Origin: a virus
Length of the DNA: 64,000 nt
Virus record (IMG/VR): IMGVR_UViG_3300024999_000034
Coordinates: 62,001-126,000 of that record
Strand: one strand, 5' to 3'
Below are positions 59,927 to 64,000 of the stretch, one piece after another; the first letter of the stretch is position 1, and each line of letters starts with the position of its first letter. The notes below the pieces were generated by a model. The model worked only from the letters and a program-made list of their open reading frames with translations, made no database searches and had not been told where the DNA came from. Made by a program: the position numbers and the translations under genes.

Positions 59927-59971
59927 ATAATAAATCATAAGTATTACAATAAATGGAATCTTAATATATAA
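59927..59971 (+). CDS. Micro-ORF of the LNHKYYN family, copy 2, AUA start
   Basis: (M)INHKYYNKWNLNI. Aligning with 48365, its ATA 59927 falls where that copy has ATG, 7 bases after AGAGGTGA. Lys and Tyr codons differ between copies (AAA/AAG, TAT/TAC) while the peptide is kept. Confidence 0.45.
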   Translation: MINHKYYNKWNLNI

Positions 59972-60016
59972 AATAGTTAAGTATCAATAAATAAAATATA
60001 GAAAGAGGTTGATTAT

Positions 60017-60747
60017 ATGGAAGAAAAAGTAATAATTTTGCCAGAGAGAGAGAGAGTCTACAACTAAATAAAACGTATAATATGGATTGCACCAAAGGAC
60101 TAGAGCAAATGTATAAAGAAGGAATTGTAGCAAATTGTATTGTAACTGATCCTCCTTATGGAATAAACTTTAGCACAAATCATAGAAAGAAAAATACGTT
60201 AACAACACAAAAAGGCATTCTTAATGATAAAGACAATAATGACTTTCTAGAAAATATAATTGATTTATCATATAAGGTATTGAAAGACAATGCACATATT
60301 TATTGGTTTACTCGTTGGGATAAAGTACCTGAGCATTTAGTGTTGTTAAGGAAATATTATAATGTTAAAAATGCTTTAATATGGGTTAAAAATAATTGGT
60401 CGATGGGTGATTTAACTGGTGCATATGCAGGGCAATATGAAGTAATTTTGTTTGGTCAAAAAGGTAGAAAAGAACTAAATGAAATTGATGGTCGAAAAAG
60501 ACATACAGATATATTGAATTATAATAGAGTATCGGGTAAGGAGCAAATACATAGTCATCAAAAACCAATAGATTTATTACAGTTTTTGATCAAGAAGTCC
60601 ACTGTTGAAGGCGAAGTAATATTAGATCCATTTGCTGGTGCGAGGTCAACAGAGATAGCTTCTAAGTGCTGTGGTAGGCAATACATAGGATTTGAATTTG
60701 ATAAAGAGATATATGATTTAAGTTTGAGTAGATTAATTAATTTGTAA
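60017..60747 (+). pseudogene. Beta-class DNA methyltransferase out of frame at an (AG)7 tract
   Basis: AAAGAGG precedes ATG 60017. The frame passes through (AG)7 (60043-60056) and stops at 60065. With one AG fewer it continues as SLQLNKTYNMDC into the methyltransferase (DPPYG about 23-27 from the internal Met, DPFAGARSTEIA near the end, SHQKPIDLLQ). The internal ATG at 60082 has no ribosome site. So the gene looks switched off at this tract length. Confidence 0.8.
60043..60056 (+). repeat. (AG)7 tract in the methyltransferase start
   Basis: Seven AG units between CC and TCT. Loss of one unit, or other changes of 2 modulo 3 bases, would open the reading frame. Confidence 0.9.
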
Positions 60748-60770
60748 TACATATAAACATAAAAATAATT

Positions 60771-60812
60771 ATTATACACTACTTGATATTTACCTATTGA
60801 GTGGTGTATAAT
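60771..60812 (+). promoter_or_regulatory. Composite hairpin and promoter after the methyltransferase
   Basis: ATTATACACTACT (60771-60783) pairs with AGTGGTGTATAAT (60800-60812). TTGATA (60783-60788), 18 bases, TATAAT (60807-60812) lie inside. GAAGTAAATCA before the next RBS is shared with the region at 32022, after the other methyltransferase. Confidence 0.65.
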
Positions 60813-60845
60813 AGTATTAAGAAGTAAATCAAAGGAGTGAAGTAA

Positions 60846-61004
60846 ATGAAAGTAAAAATCCTAAAAGATGGCGAAAATGACAGAATGGTTATATTAAACG
60901 TCTTAGATTGGAGTGAAGTTCAGGTTAGTGATTTGATAGGTAAAAAGATTGTTGATATAACTCTTGATAATAAATATGAGGAAACAACTTTGGAACTAGA
61001 ATAA
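60846..61004 (+). CDS. Hypothetical miniprotein
   Basis: 52 residues, beta-rich (KVKILKDGENDRMVILNVLD). AAAGGAGTG precedes. First gene behind the promoter at 60783. Confidence 0.55.
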   Translation: MKVKILKDGENDRMVILNVLDWSEVQVSDLIGKKIVDITLDNKYEETTLELE

Positions 61005-61044
61005 TCCCAAGAAATTATATTTTTAAAGGTAGGTGATAAATTAA

Positions 61045-61170
61045 ATGAACGGAGATAGAGAGTGTCCTCACTGCGGAGAAATGAGTTTATTCGAACAGGG
61101 TTTAAATCAATGGTTATGTGTAATTTGTGGTAGAGAGTTTGATGATGAATGGTTAGAAGGAGAAGAATAA
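61045..61170 (+). CDS. Zinc-ribbon miniprotein
   Basis: 41 residues, CPHCGEMSL and CVICGREFD, a minimal zinc ribbon. AGGTGAT precedes. Confidence 0.6.
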   Translation: MNGDRECPHCGEMSLFEQGLNQWLCVICGREFDDEWLEGEE

Positions 61171-61171
61171 T

Positions 61172-61366
61172 ATGGATTTAAACAAATTTAAACTAAACGA
61201 ACTGATTGAAGAAATAGAGTATCTGAAAGAAGCAGAGGAATTATTATTGCAAATATATACAAATGTTGGCGTATATAATCTAGAAGTTTTAGATAATAAA
61301 TTAGACTACCCACGACCATTATCTACGAGAATAAGAGATCATTTTAAATTTGACGATAGTGAATAA
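61172..61366 (+). CDS. Hypothetical helical protein
   Basis: 64 residues. Starts one base after the upstream stop, GAAGGAG in the overlap region. Unknown. Confidence 0.5.
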   Translation: MDLNKFKLNELIEEIEYLKEAEELLLQIYTNVGVYNLEVLDNKLDYPRPLSTRIRDHFKFDDSE

Positions 61367-61411
61367 AATGTTGCTTTTAAACTATAAAATCAATTGAAAG
61401 GAAAGTGTAAA

Positions 61412-61606
61412 ATGAGATATTTTGAAGTAATAATGAAAAGCGGAGAAAAGAATTATCTCTCATATGACGTTGTAGAAATTCAAAGAGAAGAAATATCGGA
61501 AATTATTCAAGAAATTGATAGGAATGATTTTTTAAGAGAAAAAGAAGGAATATGTGAAGAATTACTATGTCATTCATGCGAAGAAAATAAATGCAGTGTT
61601 ATTTAA
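61412..61606 (+). CDS. Cysteine-containing small protein
   Basis: 64 residues; the end has CEELLCHSCEENKCSV, a possible metal site. GAAAGGAAAG precedes ATG 61412. Confidence 0.5.
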   Translation: MRYFEVIMKSGEKNYLSYDVVEIQREEISEIIQEIDRNDFLREKEGICEELLCHSCEENKCSVI

Positions 61607-61646
61607 TACGAAGAAATATATTTAAATAAAAGGAGTGCAAAAGTAA

Positions 61647-61805
61647 ATGAAGAAATTATGTGTTGTATGTGGTCAAGAAATAGACACAAAGGAACAGCCA
61701 TATTTTAAATTTGGCTCTAAATATATTTGTGATGATACTGTGGATGTAGGGTGTTGCACCACATTTTTGAGTTGGCATAGAAAGAATGAAGATAAAACTG
61801 AATAA
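61647..61805 (+). CDS. Zinc-finger miniprotein
   Basis: 52 residues: CVVCGQEI and ICDD...CC, a CxxC...CC site. AAAGGAGTG precedes. Confidence 0.55.
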   Translation: MKKLCVVCGQEIDTKEQPYFKFGSKYICDDTVDVGCCTTFLSWHRKNEDKTE

Positions 61806-61845
61806 AATGGCACTTTCCAAGTATTTATAAAATGAGGTGAATGAA

Positions 61846-62072
61846 ATGGATAAGAAATATATATAGTAAAAGTAGTAGACGATAGTGATGAAACAATTTT
61901 AACATTACTTGATTTTGGAACAGTAAATTATTCATCAAAATTAATTAATGTTTGTAGTATTATTATGGATTCAAAAAACGTTAGTAAATTAAGAAAATGC
62001 AAATGCGTTTTGTCTGTTAGAGAAAGTAGATCAGGTAAGTGGTTGGATGGAATTAAAAAAGAAAGGGATTGA
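61846..62072 (+). pseudogene. Small gene frameshifted at a (TA)4 run
   Basis: ATG 61846 follows GAGGTGA and reads MDKKYI to TAG 61864. Removing one TA from the run at about 61858-61865 gives KYIVKVVDDSDETILTLLDF and an open frame to 62072. A second short-repeat frameshift in this part of the window. Confidence 0.6.
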
Positions 62073-62079
62073 ATATAAT

Positions 62080-62274
62080 ATGAAAATCAGTGAGGCAGAA
62101 TTTATCAGCAAATGCATGGAATCTAATGAATGTACTCTTGAAGAATTTCATGAATATTATGAAGTCTTTCCTTGTAATTGTGAATATGAAAACTGTGAAG
62201 GATGGAGGAATGAATTAAAAGAAGATGCAGTAAGGAAATTTTATGAAAATAGTAAAAAAGATCAAATCAAATGA
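62080..62274 (+). CDS. Hypothetical protein, paralogue B of the CNC-YENCEGW family
   Basis: 64 residues, SNECTLEEFHEYYEV, CNCEYENCEGW, nearly identical in layout to the N-terminus of the 9729 product but without its C-terminal part. GAAAGGG precedes ATG 62080. Probably a truncated duplicate or a domain-only form. Confidence 0.6.
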   Translation: MKISEAEFISKCMESNECTLEEFHEYYEVFPCNCEYENCEGWRNELKEDAVRKFYENSKKDQIK

Positions 62275-62304
62275 TGTTTTTAAAGGTATGAAAGGAGAGT
62301 AAAA

Positions 62305-62397
62305 ATGTTTAAAGTTATGGAAAAATGTTATGTAGAACATTGTGTTGATGGTTCAATGGCAAAGCTAGTATATGGAATATTAGAAGATAGCTGCTAA
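62305..62397 (+). CDS. Possible 30-residue protein
   Basis: MFKVMEKCYVEHCVDG and tail, with three cysteines. AAAGGAGAG precedes. Confidence 0.35.
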   Translation: MFKVMEKCYVEHCVDGSMAKLVYGILEDSC

Positions 62398-62439
62398 AAA
62401 TTATGAGTCATATGGTAATGAGTAAAGGAGAGAAAATAA

Positions 62440-62616
62440 ATGAAATTGATTAATATGAAATGCCTTTTCCATAAAAAACTTACAATACATGTTACTCATA
62501 ATGAATGTGACGCGATGAGTTGTTATGGTTGTAAATATTTGATAGATCAATATTCAAATCATGTAGAGCAAGAAGAAGAACATGATTCTGAACCTTGGAA
62601 TCCATTTGAAGATTAA
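62440..62616 (+). CDS. Cysteine-containing miniprotein
   Basis: 58 residues: CLFHKKLTIH, CDAMSCYGCKY, acidic tail ending EPWNPFED. It probably binds a metal. AAAGGAGAG precedes. Confidence 0.55.
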   Translation: MKLINMKCLFHKKLTIHVTHNECDAMSCYGCKYLIDQYSNHVEQEEEHDSEPWNPFED

Positions 62617-62655
62617 TTATGCTTTAAAATCATACATTGAAAGAAGTTTTTATAA

Positions 62656-62868
62656 ATGGAAGAACCAGAACTAACTGAAGAAGTGTTAAAACGAATCACA
62701 AATAGAATTCCTTGGTTTTTCTATATCCTAGAGGGACGTATTAACGGTTTTGATCAAGATATTGAAGAAATAAGACAATTACATGGAGAAAACAATCATT
62801 GGGAAGATTTTACTAGAGGACAACATAATGCATTTAAAGAAGCATGGAGTTTGTTGTTAGGTGATTAA
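62656..62868 (+). CDS. Hypothetical acidic protein
   Basis: 70 residues, helical. AAGAAG precedes; a weaker site than most. Unknown. Confidence 0.5.
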   Translation: MEEPELTEEVLKRITNRIPWFFYILEGRINGFDQDIEEIRQLHGENNHWEDFTRGQHNAFKEAWSLLLGD

Positions 62869-62930
62869 CAGATTATTCTTGACTATACTTTGATTTGAAT
62901 ATAAACTTAATCAAAAGACTAGGAGTAATC

Positions 62931-63254
62931 ATGAAAAGAAGCATAGAATGGCAAAACACACGTAATGCTAATTATATCAATATTCATAAAAGAGTATCTA
63001 ATGTTTCTCCAGGAATTGTAAGTAAATTAGGATACAATGAATCAGATAGGGCAATTATAGGATTTTCAGATGATGGACAATTTCTATACATTAAAAAATC
63101 AGACAATGGTTTGAAATTGTCTATCATCAATGAAAGAAGTTTTGGAAGAACATTTGCTTCAATTGCTCTTATTAAGAATTTTGGTGATATTATTGGTACT
63201 TATGAGTATGATAGAGTTGATAATGAAGGTGTAGTGGTGTTAAGGAAATTATAA
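62931..63254 (+). CDS. Hypothetical protein
   Basis: 107 residues: SIEWQNTRNANYINIHKRVS, then KLGYNESDRAIIGFSDDG and GDIIGTYEYDRV, an often-seen phage family of unknown role with an SpoVT/AbrB-like strand pattern. AGGAG precedes ATG 62931. Confidence 0.6.
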   Translation: MKRSIEWQNTRNANYINIHKRVSNVSPGIVSKLGYNESDRAIIGFSDDGQFLYIKKSDNGLKLSIINERSFGRTFASIALIKNFGDIIGTYEYDRVDNEGVVVLRKL

Positions 63255-63264
63255 GGAGGTAATT

Positions 63265-63603
63265 ATGAAAAATTATAAAGAAATATTACTAAATACCCTA
63301 TCAGATGATAATCTTGATCTAGAATCAGGAATCCCATCACTTAATAAACCACTTTTAGATTTTACAAAAAATTATCTAGAATTACGATTCTCAAATAATC
63401 TAAAGCAATACAATAATGATGAATCAAAAGCATATGATTTATTTTCTGCTAAGAAAGCAATGGAATATTTTAATATTTATGTTGAGGAATTATTCTTTTT
63501 AACAAGAGACAAAACTGATGGGAATTATTATGAACGAAAATTTCTCAGACAATTAATTCATTTGTTAAATTTAACGATTTTAGAGGTTGAAAATGGTGAG
63601 TAA
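63265..63603 (+). CDS. Hypothetical helical protein
   Basis: 112 residues, long helices (LDFTKNYLELRFSNNLKQYN). AAGGAGG precedes. Unknown. Confidence 0.55.
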   Translation: MKNYKEILLNTLSDDNLDLESGIPSLNKPLLDFTKNYLELRFSNNLKQYNNDESKAYDLFSAKKAMEYFNIYVEELFFLTRDKTDGNYYERKFLRQLIHLLNLTILEVENGE

Positions 63604-63612
63604 GGTGATTAT

Positions 63613-63762
63613 ATGATTTATCATGTCAGTTGGCTAGAAAGTGCCATTGTGAAACTTAGAGAGGATAATACTAAGGTTAGTGCTGTGAATGGCAACATGA
63701 CTATTGAGGAATTTATTAGAGAGTTTTGTGGTGAAGAATTGGATAAGAGTGTTAAATGTTAG
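63613..63762 (+). CDS. Hypothetical miniprotein
   Basis: 49 residues (YHVSWLESAIVKLREDNTKV; IEEFIREFCGEEL). Ribosome site weak (AAGGTGAT). Unknown. Confidence 0.45.
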   Translation: MIYHVSWLESAIVKLREDNTKVSAVNGNMTIEEFIREFCGEELDKSVKC

Positions 63763-63779
63763 AGAGAGGGATGATTATA

Positions 63780-64000
63780 ATGAATTTAGAACAAGCAATT
63801 TCAATAGCATCATTGGCCCATGAAGGACAATTAGATAAAGGTGGAGAACCATATATTTTACATCCTTTAAGGGTTATGATGAAACTTAAAGACGAGAAGC
63901 AAAGAATTGTGGCTGTATTGCATGATGTAATAGAGGATACGGATATTACTAGTTTTTATTTATTAAAACAAGGATTTGATTATGAATTAACTAATCACAT
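63780..64000 (+). CDS. HD-domain hydrolase, SpoT/MESH1-like, 3' end outside the window
   Basis: At least 73 residues. AHEGQLDKGGEPYILHPLRV (H14, H28) and VLHDVIEDT (H48 D49, E52 D53) are the HD motifs of (p)ppGpp hydrolases (RelA/SpoT N-terminal and MESH1-type). It may lower the alarmone in the host. The gene runs off the window. AGAGGGATG precedes. Confidence 0.75.
   Translation, partial: MNLEQAISIASLAHEGQLDKGGEPYILHPLRVMMKLKDEKQRIVAVLHDVIEDTDITSFYLLKQGFDYELTNH

Overview
The window looks like the accessory (early or nucleic-acid-metabolism) region of a large phage or phage-plasmid from a low-GC Gram-positive host (Bacillota, Bacilli or Clostridia). The DNA is strongly AT-rich. About 165 mostly tiny genes are packed head to tail on the + strand, with no convincing minus-strand gene. 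Nearly every gene has a strong AGGAGG or AAAGGATGAT Shine-Dalgarno. Promoters are sigma-A-like, often with TTGCAA at -35. Phage-associated families recur (Rha, YopX-like, ParB-like, several DNA methyltransferases, free-standing homing endonucleases, a superfamily-2 helicase, a tyrosine recombinase, many zinc-ribbon miniproteins). No structural, packaging or lysis gene was recognised. The right edge cuts a SpoT-like HD hydrolase and the left edge cuts an unknown gene.

Layout. 1-3.5 kb: a zinc-finger/Vsr-like homing endonuclease overlapping an adenine methyltransferase. 3.5-15 kb: small unknown proteins separated by a recurring RNA-like stem-loop whose loop carries ATAACA; a tiny ribbon-helix-helix repressor sits between two promoters sharing an operator-like octamer; a run of five hairpins lies at 12.1 kb. 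15-27.8 kb: more miniproteins, a membrane-anchored ImmA/IrrE-type protease, an HNH homing endonuclease with its own hairpin, a YkgJ-type cysteine-cluster protein and several disrupted genes. 27.9-32 kb: a promoter-led cassette of ParB-like protein, kinase-fold protein, helicase (split by an 11-bp tandem duplication) and DNA methyltransferase. 32-37 kb: zinc-ribbon miniproteins and a SprT-like protease. 37-40 kb: orphan HicA toxin, zinc-ribbon tyrosine recombinase and a large zinc-finger-repeat nuclease, closed by a hairpin. 40-46 kb: small proteins, a lipoprotein and a second HNH endonuclease with a terminator. 46.5-60 kb: a stretch where several ORFs with ideal Shine-Dalgarno spacing start at AUA or AUU; it holds Rha, a D12-class methyltransferase, a SLOG protein, iteron-like repeats followed by a probable replication-initiator-like gene, a metallo-beta-lactamase-fold protein and a YopX-like protein. 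60-64 kb: a methyltransferase put out of frame by an (AG)7 tract, further miniproteins and the HD hydrolase.

How the parts may work together: four methyltransferases probably modify the element's own DNA. The homing endonucleases and recombinase are mobile passengers. The repeat-plus-Rep locus may be an origin. The many zinc-ribbon and acidic miniproteins look like host-takeover or regulatory factors.

Three properties are the best candidates for undescribed biology: the ATAACA-loop intercistronic elements of the left part, the AUA/AUU-start ORFs of the 46.5-60 kb part, and a set of six genes broken at short repeats that all become continuous by a -1 shift. No computation or database search was run. 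Family names rest on visible motifs and memory of the families.
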